Shown piece after piece: positions 41,134 through 47,799 of a stretch of 50,132 nt of DNA. The notes under the pieces were generated by a model, which did not search any database, was not told the origin of the DNA, and worked only from the letters and a program-made list of their open reading frames with translations. The translations under genes were made by a program, and so were the position numbers. Within the stretch, counting starts at the first letter, position 1. Each line of letters begins with the position of its first letter. The stretch is from an uncultured Oscillospiraceae bacterium (GTDB taxonomy: Bacteria; Bacillota; Clostridia; Oscillospirales; Oscillospiraceae), in contig CAJTQP010000009.1 of assembly GCA_910578575.1 (NCBI GenBank), forward strand, positions 1 to 50,132, written 5' to 3'.

Positions 41134-41826
41134 TTACCGTCCTTTCTCCAGCTTGTACCCCTGCCCAAAGACGACCTTCAGGTACCGGGGCTCCGCCGGG
41201 TTGATCTCTAGTTTTTCCCTGAGGTGGCGGATGTGGACCGCCACGGTGTTGTCGCTGCCGTAGGGCTTTTCCTTCCAGACCACCCGGTAGATCTCCTTGG
41301 GGGAGTAGACCTTGCCGGGGTTGGACATGAGCAGCTTCAAGATCTCATACTCTTTGGGGGTCAGGGACACCGGTTCCCCGTCCAGGGTGACGGCCTTGCT
41401 CTTGTCGTCCATCTGGATGCCCCCCACCTGGTAGCTGTCGTTTTTCACCGCACCGCCTCCCAGTTGGAAATACCGCCGGAGCTGGGAGCGTACCCGCGCC
41501 GCCACCTCCACAGGGTTGAAGGGTTTTGTAATGTAGTCATCGGCCCCCACGTTCAGCCCAAGGATTTTGTCCGTGTCCTCACTCTTGGCGGTGAGCAGGA
41601 TCACGGGGACGTTGCTGTGGACCCGGATCTTCGTCATGGCGGAGATGCCGTCCATCTCCGGCATCATGATGTCCATGAGGATCAGGTGGATGTCCTGGTC
41701 CTCCATGATGTCCAGAGCCTCCTGGCCGGTGAAGGCCTCAAACATCTGATAGTTCGGGTCGGCCAGGTAGAGCTTTAAGGCGTTGACGATGTCTCTGTCG
41801 TCGTCGCAGATCAGAATGTTGTACAT
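41134..41826 (-). CDS. Response regulator, OmpR family (VanR-like)
   Basis: 230 residues: receiver domain with phospho-acceptor Asp in LILMDIMMPEMDG and lysine loop DYITKPFNPVEVAARV, then a winged helix (VSLTPKEYEILKLLMSNPG, NTVAVHIRHLREKLE, VFGQGYKLEKG). It is the first gene of a two-gene operon with the kinase. Two direct repeats upstream of its -35 suggest it activates its own promoter. Confidence 0.9.
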   Translation of the reverse strand: MYNILICDDDRDIVNALKLYLADPNYQMFEAFTGQEALDIMEDQDIHLILMDIMMPEMDGISAMTKIRVHSNVPVILLTAKSEDTDKILGLNVGADDYITKPFNPVEVAARVRSQLRRYFQLGGGAVKNDSYQVGGIQMDDKSKAVTLDGEPVSLTPKEYEILKLLMSNPGKVYSPKEIYRVVWKEKPYGSDNTVAVHIRHLREKLEINPAEPRYLKVVFGQGYKLEKGR

Positions 41827-41850
41827 CTCGTTTCCCCCTCCTTGGGTTGT

Positions 41851-41899
41851 ATCATAGCATAGACGCTCTTTAAGATAAAACAGGGATTCTCTTTAAGAT
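41851..41899 (-). promoter_or_regulatory. Autoregulated promoter of the second two-component system
   Basis: Minus strand: TTTATC (41874-41879), 17-bp spacer, TATGAT (41851-41856). Exact direct repeats of an 11-mer (CTCTTTAAGAT on the plus strand) lie at 41866-41876 and 41889-41899, 23 bp apart from start to start, one overlapping the -35. This is typical of OmpR-family binding on one helix face. Confidence 0.6.
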
Positions 41900-41911
41900 T
41901 TCATGAAGTTT

Positions 41912-41946
41912 CCACAAAAAGAGCCGAGAACACAAGTCCTCGGCTC
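41912..41946 (-). terminator. Intrinsic terminator of the DUF4358 lipoprotein gene
   Basis: GAGCCGAG (41921-41928) pairs with CTCGGCTC (41939-41946); on the minus strand a TTTTT run follows (41916-41920). Confidence 0.85.
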
Positions 41947-41964
41947 CTTTGGGGTCGTTTGGCC

Positions 41965-42447
41965 TTACTGCAACGCAGTGCGGATGCGCTCCGCCACGCC
42001 GTCGCTGTCCTCACACATCACCAGGAGGACCGCGCCGCCAGGCAGGGTCTCCAACACGGCACGTTTGGCGATGTCGTATTGGTCTGGCAGGTAGTGTTCA
42101 AAGTTCTGCTGTTGCAGGTCGATGAAGCCCTGCAAACCCGCCTGGACAGCCTCTGCCTTCCCGTCCGCCGGGACCACCAGGGCGATACCGTAGGCGCGGA
42201 CGTTCATGGGGGAGACAGCCACGGCGCAGACCGATACGTCTGCCTCCGTCAGGCCCAGGAGGGAGAAGATATAGTCGTCCTCAAAGCTGGTGAGGACGGG
42301 AATGGCCTGGTTCTCCTCTGCATCCCGCGCGGCTTCGATGGCGGCGGACAGGTCCTCTGGGCTGTACTCCGCTGCCGCGGGCGCACTGCCGCAGGCGGAG
42401 AGGAGGAGCAGGGACAGGAGCAGGGGGAAGAGGATGCGTTGTTTCAT
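41965..42447 (-). CDS. DUF4358-like lipoprotein
   Basis: 160 residues with signal MKQRILFPLLLSLLLLSAC (lipobox LSAC, Cys near residue 19). The mature part (FEDDYIFSLLGLTEADVS, VSPMNVRAYGIALVV, FIDLQQQNFEHYLPDQY) matches the pattern of DUF4358 proteins, which are common in clostridia and of unknown function. The frame extends to 42543, but the ATG at 42447 begins the signal peptide and follows AAAGGA. It lies just upstream of the two-component operon in the same direction, with a terminator between them. Confidence 0.75.
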   Translation of the reverse strand: MKQRILFPLLLSLLLLSACGSAPAAAEYSPEDLSAAIEAARDAEENQAIPVLTSFEDDYIFSLLGLTEADVSVCAVAVSPMNVRAYGIALVVPADGKAEAVQAGLQGFIDLQQQNFEHYLPDQYDIAKRAVLETLPGGAVLLVMCEDSDGVAERIRTALQ

Positions 42448-42577
42448 AGGGTTTGTCCTTTCTGAATGAAAATTACTCGCTGATAGTATACCATATTTTT
42501 CAGGGGATGCAAGGGGAAGCCAGGATAAGCAGGGCAACAGCATTTGAAAAAGGATGGCGGGAAATACGAAAGAGTGC

Positions 42578-42729
42578 GGGACGCCGAGGGCGGCGTCCCC
42601 TACAAAGACATGCCGGTGTCCTCACCACACGTAGGTTCCCAATGGACGTGGCTGGACGTTTCCGTATGAACCCCACCTGGCGTGGGGGCATCTCACGTTG
42701 GATGTAGGGGCCGCCGCCCTCGGCGGCCC
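42578..42729 (+). repeat. 150-bp hairpin-ended element, copy A
   Basis: Starts with a GGGACGCCG/CGGCGTCCC hairpin (42578-42586 with 42591-42599) then CTACA, and ends with TGTAGGGG into a GGGCCGCCG/CGGCGGCCC hairpin (42708-42716 with 42721-42729). The interior is homologous to copy B in reverse orientation. It sits in the gap between the lipoprotein gene and the 3' end of sbcC. No coding potential. Confidence 0.8.
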
Positions 42730-42776
42730 ACAGGTTCCCGCCCTCGTCCATGACAAGAAAAATGGTCGATTTTTCT

Positions 42777-42796
42777 GTGAAGGATTTTTCCTTCAC
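42777..42796 (-). terminator. Hairpin at the sbcC stop
   Basis: GTGAAGGA (42777-42784) pairs with TCCTTCAC (42789-42796); the stem overlaps the sbcC stop codon. No T-run follows on the minus strand, so terminator strength is doubtful. Confidence 0.4.
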
Positions 42797-45567
42797 ACCA
42801 CAATATCTGCGCAACTTCCACCGGATATGGACTTTTTCACCACAATTTGCTTGTCGATGCGCTCTTTCAACTCCCCCACGTGGGAAATGATCCCCACCAG
42901 GCGGTTTCCCTGGGAAAGACTGGAGAGGGCGCGGATGGCCTGCTGTAACGTCTCCTCATCCAGGCTGCCAAAACCCTCATCTACGAACAGGGTGTCCAGC
43001 TGAATGCCCCCGGCGCTGGCCTGGATCTCGTCCGCCAGCCCCAAGGCCAGGGCCAGGGAGGCCAGGAAGGATTCTCCTCCGGAGAGGGAGCGGACACTGC
43101 GGCTGCTGCCGTTATAGTGGTCGATCACTTCCAGCTCCAGGCCACTTTGCTTCTGCCGGGTTTCCGCCTCCGTCTGGCGGCGGAGTTCATATTGTCCCCC
43201 GGACATCACCATGAAGCGGAGGTTGGCCTTTTGGATGACGCTTTGGAAGAAGCGCAGCTGGACGTAGGTTTCCAGGGCCAGCTTTTCCTTGCCGGGGAGG
43301 TTGCCGTTGACGGTGTTGGACAGATCCCGCACCCAGGTGTAACGGCCCTCCAGCTGGGCCAGATGGCCCGCCTGCTTTTTCAGACGGGCTAGGGCGGCGG
43401 CGTTGCCGCTGCGGCGGGCGTGAAAGGCCTGCTGCTGGGCCGCCCACTGCTGCCGCTGGGCTTGCAGCTCCGCCCGCCGGGCCCGCTGGGCGGGGATATC
43501 CACAGGCTCCGCCTGGGCCAGCAGCGCCTCCAACTGTTGGATGGTGGCGGCGGTGCTGGAGAGGGCTTGCTGGCAATCGCTGTGGGCCTGGAGGGCTTGG
43601 GCCAGGGACGCGGTGAGTTCTGCTTTTTCTGCCACCAAGGCATCCCGCTGGGCCTGGGCCGTTTTGTCGTCCGGGTAGGGGAGACGGGCACGAAGGGCCT
43701 CCATCTGTTTGACCAATTCTTCCCGGCGGCTCTCCGCCCCGGCCAGCGCCTCCCGGCTCTGGGCGATGGCTTGGATGGCTGTTTGCAGCTTTGCCTCCTG
43801 GTTTGGCAGCAATTCCTCCAGGGACTGCCGCCGGGTGAGGCGGGCTTGCAGGGTTTGGGCTGCGGCCTCCAGGGCCTGGGCCTCTTCCGCGAAGCTTGCC
43901 CCACAGGCGGCCAGCTGTTCCCCCGCCTCTGCCAGTTCGGGAGCCTCCACATACGCAGCCATCCGGGAGAGAAGCTGGGCCGCCCGCTCCTCCACGGTGG
44001 CCCGGAGTTTCCCGGCGGCCAAGCTCTTTTCCAAGGCATCCTTGCCGGCGGCCTCCGCTGCCGCCCGGAGTTGGTCCAGCTCTGCTTCGGTGGGGGCCTC
44101 CTGAGGAGGCAGGGCCGGTGCGGGGTGGTGGGGGGAGCCGCACACCGGGCAGGGGAGGCCGGGTCGAAGGCCCTGGGCCAAAAGGCCTGCCTGGGCGTCC
44201 AGGAAGGCGCGGGTCTGGCGTTGGTGGGCCTGCTCCGCCAGCTCTGCTGTTTGGGCGGCTTGCTGGTAGGCCCGCTGTGCATTCTCTAGTTGTTCTTTGA
44301 CCTGGTCGTAGCCGGAGCGCAGGCGCAGCAGGGCGTTCAAACCGTCCTGCCGGTCCCTGGCCTGGGCCTGGCGGAGGCCTAGGGCCTCCTGCTCCGCCGC
44401 CAGGGCTTGGAGGGAGGAGAGGGCCGCCGCCTCTTCTTGGAGGGCGACGGCTTGGGCTTCCAGGTCCTGCCGGTCCTTCTCCAGAGCCTCTTGCCTGCGC
44501 CGCTGGGTGTCCAGTTGTGCATCCAGGGTGGAGAGGGCCTTGGCCTGCTGGGCCGCTTCCCGGTAGTGGGGGAGCAGGGCTTCCAGGGCGGCGATCTCCC
44601 GCCCTAGGGCCTCGATCCGGGGCTGCTGGGCCTGGGCTCCCTCTAACGTTTTTTTGTACCCTTCCGCCTGGGGTTGCAGGTCAGCTTGCCGTGCTTTGGC
44701 CTGGGCCAAGCTGGCGCGGGTCTGCTCTGCCGTCTCGGCCTTACCCAGACGGGTGTTCACCTCCGCCAGCTCCTGGTCCAGGGTGGTGAGGGCGGCCTGA
44801 CAGGTCTCCTCCCCCTGTTGGTCCTGCCGGATCAGGGTTTCAATGAGGGGCACAGTCTCCTGGATGGGCAGGGCCCCTGCCTGGGCTTCCCGCAGGCTGG
44901 GGGCCAGGGGGTCCTCGTCAGGACAGACCACGCTGCTGATATCCTGCTGGACGCTGGCGCGGGCGGCGTCGCACTGGCTGTGGAGTTGGCTGCTCTCCGC
45001 CTTGAGGCGCTCCTGGAAGCTCTGGTAGCCACTGGTATGGAACAGCTCCCGGAAAATCTTTTGCCGCTGGTTGGTGTCCGCCAGCAGCAGCTTGAGGAAA
45101 TCCCCCTGGGCCAGCATGGCCACTTGGGAGAATTGGGTCCGGTCCAGGCCAAGCAGTTGCGTGATGGCGGCGTTGACCTCCTGGAGCTTGGCGATCACCT
45201 TCCCGTCGGGGAGGGTCAGTTCTGCCTCTGCCCGCTGTTTCGTCAGACCACCCCCGCGCTTGGCCGGGCGCAGATATTCCGGGTTCCGGCGGATGGTGTA
45301 GCGTTCTCCATGGTAGGAGAAGCATAGCTCCACAAAGGTGGGGGTGTCCGGGGCGGCGTACTTGGAGCGGAACATGGCGGGGCTGCGGTTTGCCCCGCTG
45401 GCCTCCCCGTAGAGGGCAAAGGTGATGGCGTCGAAAAGGGTGGTCTTTCCCGCGCCGGTGTCCCCGGTGATGAGGTAAAGGCCCTGTTGCCCCAGTTTTT
45501 CCAGGGGGAGCTCTACCTGGCCGGCGTAGGGGCCAAAGGCGGAGAGGGTCAAGTGCAGTGGTCTCAT
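42793..45567 (-). CDS. sbcC: Exonuclease subunit SbcC (Rad50 homologue)
   Basis: 924 residues. Walker A in ITGDTGAGKTTLFD (near residue 37), long Gln/Ala/Glu-rich coiled coils, a central zinc hook CPVC, then signature LSGGESFLASLALAL and Walker B LFVDEGFGSLDEE. With SbcD it forms a nuclease that cleaves hairpins and processes DNA ends. The ATG at 45567 overlaps the sbcD stop (ATGA) and follows GGGAGG; an in-frame ATG 15 bases upstream lacks a ribosome site. Confidence 0.95.
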   Translation of the reverse strand: MRPLHLTLSAFGPYAGQVELPLEKLGQQGLYLITGDTGAGKTTLFDAITFALYGEASGANRSPAMFRSKYAAPDTPTFVELCFSYHGERYTIRRNPEYLRPAKRGGGLTKQRAEAELTLPDGKVIAKLQEVNAAITQLLGLDRTQFSQVAMLAQGDFLKLLLADTNQRQKIFRELFHTSGYQSFQERLKAESSQLHSQCDAARASVQQDISSVVCPDEDPLAPSLREAQAGALPIQETVPLIETLIRQDQQGEETCQAALTTLDQELAEVNTRLGKAETAEQTRASLAQAKARQADLQPQAEGYKKTLEGAQAQQPRIEALGREIAALEALLPHYREAAQQAKALSTLDAQLDTQRRRQEALEKDRQDLEAQAVALQEEAAALSSLQALAAEQEALGLRQAQARDRQDGLNALLRLRSGYDQVKEQLENAQRAYQQAAQTAELAEQAHQRQTRAFLDAQAGLLAQGLRPGLPCPVCGSPHHPAPALPPQEAPTEAELDQLRAAAEAAGKDALEKSLAAGKLRATVEERAAQLLSRMAAYVEAPELAEAGEQLAACGASFAEEAQALEAAAQTLQARLTRRQSLEELLPNQEAKLQTAIQAIAQSREALAGAESRREELVKQMEALRARLPYPDDKTAQAQRDALVAEKAELTASLAQALQAHSDCQQALSSTAATIQQLEALLAQAEPVDIPAQRARRAELQAQRQQWAAQQQAFHARRSGNAAALARLKKQAGHLAQLEGRYTWVRDLSNTVNGNLPGKEKLALETYVQLRFFQSVIQKANLRFMVMSGGQYELRRQTEAETRQKQSGLELEVIDHYNGSSRSVRSLSGGESFLASLALALGLADEIQASAGGIQLDTLFVDEGFGSLDEETLQQAIRALSSLSQGNRLVGIISHVGELKERIDKQIVVKKSISGGSCADIVV

Positions 45568-46700
45568 GGCTGTTCCTCCCATATCTCTTCCAGTAGGGTT
45601 TGGGCGAACTGCTGCTGTTCGGGGGTCAGGGGTGCGCCGTTCTGGCTCTGGTAAAATTCCGCCAACAGCGCCAGGGGGGAGGCGGGGGGCTCCGCTTCCC
45701 CGGCCTGGGGACTGACAGCGGTGCGGGTGCGGCGGTTGTCGTAGCTGAGCTTCATGAGCTTATGGTAGATGGTCCGCAGCTTTCCCATGGCTTCGGGAAT
45801 GTCCATCTCGTCGGTGAGGGTGATGTGGACATAATCCTCCTGGTAGCTGGTATGTTCATAAAAGCTCCGGCGGGTCAGCTCCTCATAGGACCCGCGAAGC
45901 GCCACCATCTCCCGCAGAGGTGTGAGGGGGCGGGTGTATACTGTGGTGTACCCCTTTTCCCCCAACTCCACCAGGGTAACGGACTTCTCCTGCCGTTCGG
46001 AAAAGGCGTATTTCAGGGGGGTACCGCAGTAACGCAGGGTCTCCCGTCCCACGTTCTGGGGACTGTGAAGATGGCCCAGGGCCACATAGTCAAAGGGGGC
46101 GAACACGCTGGCGTCTACGTTGTCCGTCCCGCCGACGGAAACCTCCTCGGATTCCGAGCGGGCGGCCCCGGTGACGAATTGGTGGGTGACCAGCACGTTG
46201 CGGACCTGGGGGTCCAGGTCCATGGCCCCGATGGCGGTGCCTAGGGCGTCGGTATAGGAATTGATCTCCACGTCAGGGAAAAAGCGCCGGACGTGGGCGG
46301 GCTTCAAGAAGGGGAGAAGGTACAACGCCAGGGGGCCATAGTCGTCCTGGAGCAGGAACGGGCGCACCTGGCCGTCGTACACCGGCGCCAGATGGATGCC
46401 GCTGCCCTCCATGAGCCGTCCACCAAAGGCCAGGCGTTCCGGGGCGTCGTGGTTCCCGCTGATGAGGAACACCGGACAGTCCAGCCGGGACAGACTGACC
46501 AGAAAGTCGTCCAGCAGGGTGACCGCCTCAGTGGAGGGGGTGGGCTTGTCGAACACGTCCCCGGCGATGAGCACGCCGTCGGGCTGCTCCGCTGCCACAA
46601 GGGCGGTGATTTGGGACAAAATATGGCGCTGGTCTTCCAGCATGGAAAACTCGTTGACCCGCTTGCCCAGGTGCAGGTCGGAGAGATGGATGAGCTTCAT
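45564..46700 (-). CDS. sbcD: Exonuclease subunit SbcD (Mre11 homologue)
   Basis: 378 residues of a calcineurin-like phosphoesterase: KLIHLSDLHLGKRV, GDVFDKPTPS, ISGNHDAPERL and ALGHLHSPQ give the two-metal site. The C-terminal capping domain is present. The ATG at 46700 has AAAGGAGA upstream; an earlier in-frame ATG at 46733 would add 11 unlikely residues. First gene of sbcDC, coupled to sbcC. Its start lies 46 bp from the divergent antisense-RNA promoter at 46747. Confidence 0.94.
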   Translation of the reverse strand: MKLIHLSDLHLGKRVNEFSMLEDQRHILSQITALVAAEQPDGVLIAGDVFDKPTPSTEAVTLLDDFLVSLSRLDCPVFLISGNHDAPERLAFGGRLMEGSGIHLAPVYDGQVRPFLLQDDYGPLALYLLPFLKPAHVRRFFPDVEINSYTDALGTAIGAMDLDPQVRNVLVTHQFVTGAARSESEEVSVGGTDNVDASVFAPFDYVALGHLHSPQNVGRETLRYCGTPLKYAFSERQEKSVTLVELGEKGYTTVYTRPLTPLREMVALRGSYEELTRRSFYEHTSYQEDYVHITLTDEMDIPEAMGKLRTIYHKLMKLSYDNRRTRTAVSPQAGEAEPPASPLALLAEFYQSQNGAPLTPEQQQFAQTLLEEIWEEQP

Positions 46701-46746
46701 AGTGGTCTCCTTTGCGCAGGATGAGGATTTCAAGAGAGAAAAGTGC

Positions 46747-46775
46747 TTGCAAATTTTAGAGGGCTGTGCTACAAT
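46747..46775 (+). promoter_or_regulatory. Promoter of the predicted antitoxin RNA
   Basis: TTGCAA (46747-46752), 17-bp spacer, TACAAT (46770-46775). No rightward ORF follows it; transcription would start near 46782 and run toward the small toxin-like gene. Confidence 0.75.
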
Positions 46776-46793
46776 ATTAGCATCCCTGAATTA

Positions 46794-46810
46794 AACGGCC
46801 AACATGGGAA
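46794..46810 (+). repeat. Direct repeat, antitoxin-side copy
   Basis: 17 nt identical to 46942-46958. The flanking bases differ at once on both sides, so the conserved unit is exactly the pairing segment. Confidence 0.9.
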
Positions 46811-46815
46811 GCGGC

Positions 46816-46845
46816 CCCCCTGGAAAGCGGTATCTTTCCAGGGGG
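46816..46845. terminator. Shared convergent terminator hairpin
   Basis: A 12-bp perfect stem, CCCCCTGGAAAG (46816-46827) with CTTTCCAGGGGG (46834-46845), 6-nt loop. It lies at the 3' ends of both predicted RNAs. T-runs are lacking on either side, so termination strength is uncertain. Confidence 0.65.
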
Positions 46846-46854
46846 TCCATTCGC

Positions 46855-46953
46855 TTACCGTCCGTTGCGGTTCTGGTCGTCAAGCCATTTGCAGATGTAA
46901 TATGCGAGGATACTTGCGGCGACGGCCAGCACGAAGTTGATAACGGCCAACAT
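46855..46953 (-). CDS. Small hydrophobic toxin-like peptide (Fst/holin-like type I toxin candidate)
   Basis: 32 residues: a single membrane helix (VINFVLAVAASILAYYI) and a charged tail KWLDDQNRNGR. The aromatic-x-x-WLD followed by charged residues resembles the C-terminus of Fst-family peptides, which insert in the membrane and condense the nucleoid or depolarise cells. The ATG at 46953 follows AAGGAGGTGAT (46958-46968), an uninterrupted match to the 16S anti-Shine-Dalgarno. The start codon lies inside a 17-nt direct repeat that the facing RNA also carries. A longer frame to 47124 exists but lacks a ribosome site. A non-toxic small membrane protein is the alternative. Confidence 0.72.
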   Translation of the reverse strand: MLAVINFVLAVAASILAYYICKWLDDQNRNGR

Positions 46954-46958
46954 GGGAA
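46942..46958 (-). repeat. Direct repeat, toxin-side copy over the start codon
   Basis: 17 nt identical to 46794-46810. It covers the start codon (46951-46953), 5 nt of the spacer to the Shine-Dalgarno, and the first three codons. Confidence 0.9.
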
Positions 46959-47002
46959 TCACCTCCTTCCCCATTACAGGTCGGAGAACGGACGGCACTG
47001 TC

Positions 47003-47031
47003 AGTATAACAGAATCTGACAAAATACACAA
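47003..47031 (-). promoter_or_regulatory. Promoter of the toxin-like gene
   Basis: Minus strand: TTGTGT (47026-47031), 17-bp spacer, TATACT (47003-47008). The leader to the ATG would be about 43 nt. Confidence 0.6.
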
Positions 47032-47070
47032 GACAGAATGCGAAGGGGCATACGAGGTACGTTTCAGGGC

Positions 47071-47099
47071 TTGTATTCTTCCCGCTCCCGTTATAAAAT
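47071..47099 (+). promoter_or_regulatory. Promoter of the HIT gene
   Basis: TTGTAT (47071-47076), 17-bp spacer, TAAAAT (47094-47099). Confidence 0.7.
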
Positions 47100-47123
47100 A
47101 GGGAGAGAAAGGAGCGATCCCCA

Positions 47124-47462
47124 ATGAACGACTGTTTGTTTTGCAAGATCATAGCCGGCGAGATCCCCTCCAAGAAGGTCTATGAGGACGAGCTGTGCTA
47201 TGCCTTTTACGACATCGACCCCCAGGCGCCCACCCACTTCCTGGTGATCCCCAAGGAGCACATCGTCTCCTGCGGGGAGGTCACGGCGGAGAATGCCGCG
47301 GTGGTGGGCCACTGCTTCCAGGTGATCTCTAAGGTCACCAAGGAGCTGGGGCTCCAGGATTTCCGGGTGGTGTCCAACTGCGGCGAGAGCGCGGGGCAGA
47401 GTGTGTTCCACCTCCACTTCCACGTTTTGGGCGGACGGGATATGACCTGGCCTCCGGGATGA
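47124..47462 (+). CDS. HIT-family nucleotide hydrolase (HinT-like)
   Basis: 112 residues, full length. CLFCKIIAGEIPS gives the zinc-type CxxC of HinT proteins, and GQSVFHLHFHVLGG is the histidine triad with the nucleophilic central His. These enzymes hydrolyse purine nucleoside phosphoramidates such as AMP-lysine. GAAAGGAG lies upstream of the ATG. Monocistronic, with a hairpin after the stop. Confidence 0.93.
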   Translation: MNDCLFCKIIAGEIPSKKVYEDELCYAFYDIDPQAPTHFLVIPKEHIVSCGEVTAENAAVVGHCFQVISKVTKELGLQDFRVVSNCGESAGQSVFHLHFHVLGGRDMTWPPG

Positions 47463-47466
47463 GGTA

Positions 47467-47523
47467 CACAGAAAAGGGTATTTTTTGAGGGGTGCGGCCT
47501 GCGGGCCGCTCTCCTTTTCTGTG
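47467..47523 (+). terminator. Nested hairpin after the HIT gene
   Basis: Outer stem CACAGAAAAGG (47467-47477) with CCTTTTCTGTG (47513-47523), inner stem GCGGCC/GGCCGC (47494-47499 with 47504-47509). No strong T-run follows. Confidence 0.5.
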
Positions 47524-47554
47524 AAAGAGCCGCCAAACGGCGGCAAAAACTTAT
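47489..47554. repeat. Possible diverged relative of the multi-hairpin repeat
   Basis: A GGGT spacer with a GCGGCC-TGCG-GGCCGC hairpin, then a GCCGCC-AAAC-GGCGGC hairpin (47529-47544) followed by AAAAACTTA. This is the same order of hairpin, spacer and AAAACTT as the copies at 10333 and 50035, but the sequence match is short. Confidence 0.35.
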
Positions 47555-47595
47555 AGGGATGTCTCCGATTGGTAACATTTCTGTAGGTGATTTTC

Positions 47596-47799
47596 ATGCA
47601 CTTTCGCAGGATAAAAGATTTACGAGAAGATAACGATAAAACACAAAAAGAAGTTGCCAAGTATCTGAACATGCACCGCAGTGTGTATTGCCGCTACGAA
47701 TCCGGAGAGCGGGAGATCCCCACCTGGGCGGTACTCAAGCTGGCGGAGCTATACCATACGTCCACGGACTACATCCTGGGCCGGACAGACCAGCCATGA
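47596..47799 (+). CDS. Small XRE-family helix-turn-helix regulator
   Basis: 67 residues made up of one HTH_3 domain: IKDLREDNDKTQKEVAKYL, RSVYCRYESGEREIP, LKLAELYHTSTDYILGRTD. An in-frame GTG at 47587 lies within the AGGTGAT ribosome site, so the ATG at 47596 is chosen. The stop codon overlaps the comEC start (ATGA), so the two are co-translated. It resembles the short Cro/CI-like repressors scattered in clostridial genomes; its target may be its own operon. Confidence 0.85.
   Translation: MHFRRIKDLREDNDKTQKEVAKYLNMHRSVYCRYESGEREIPTWAVLKLAELYHTSTDYILGRTDQP

Larger units (their letters stand above)
46782..46850 (+). ncRNA. Predicted antisense antitoxin RNA (RNA II-like) of a type I toxin-antitoxin locus
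   Basis: About 65-70 nt from the predicted start to the shared hairpin. Near its 5' end (46794-46810) it carries AACGGCCAACATGGGAA, which is exactly repeated at 46942-46958 across the start codon of the facing ORF. The RNA is therefore complementary, over 17 nt in trans, to the translation start of the toxin-like mRNA, and again at the terminator. Size, convergent layout and repeat placement match RNA II of the par/Fst locus. This is inferred from sequence alone; both ends are estimates. Confidence 0.6.

Noticed and set aside
46855..47124. 89-codon version of the toxin-like ORF
   Set aside because: The upstream part lacks a ribosome site, crosses the predicted promoter, and the internal ATG at 46953 has a perfect Shine-Dalgarno.
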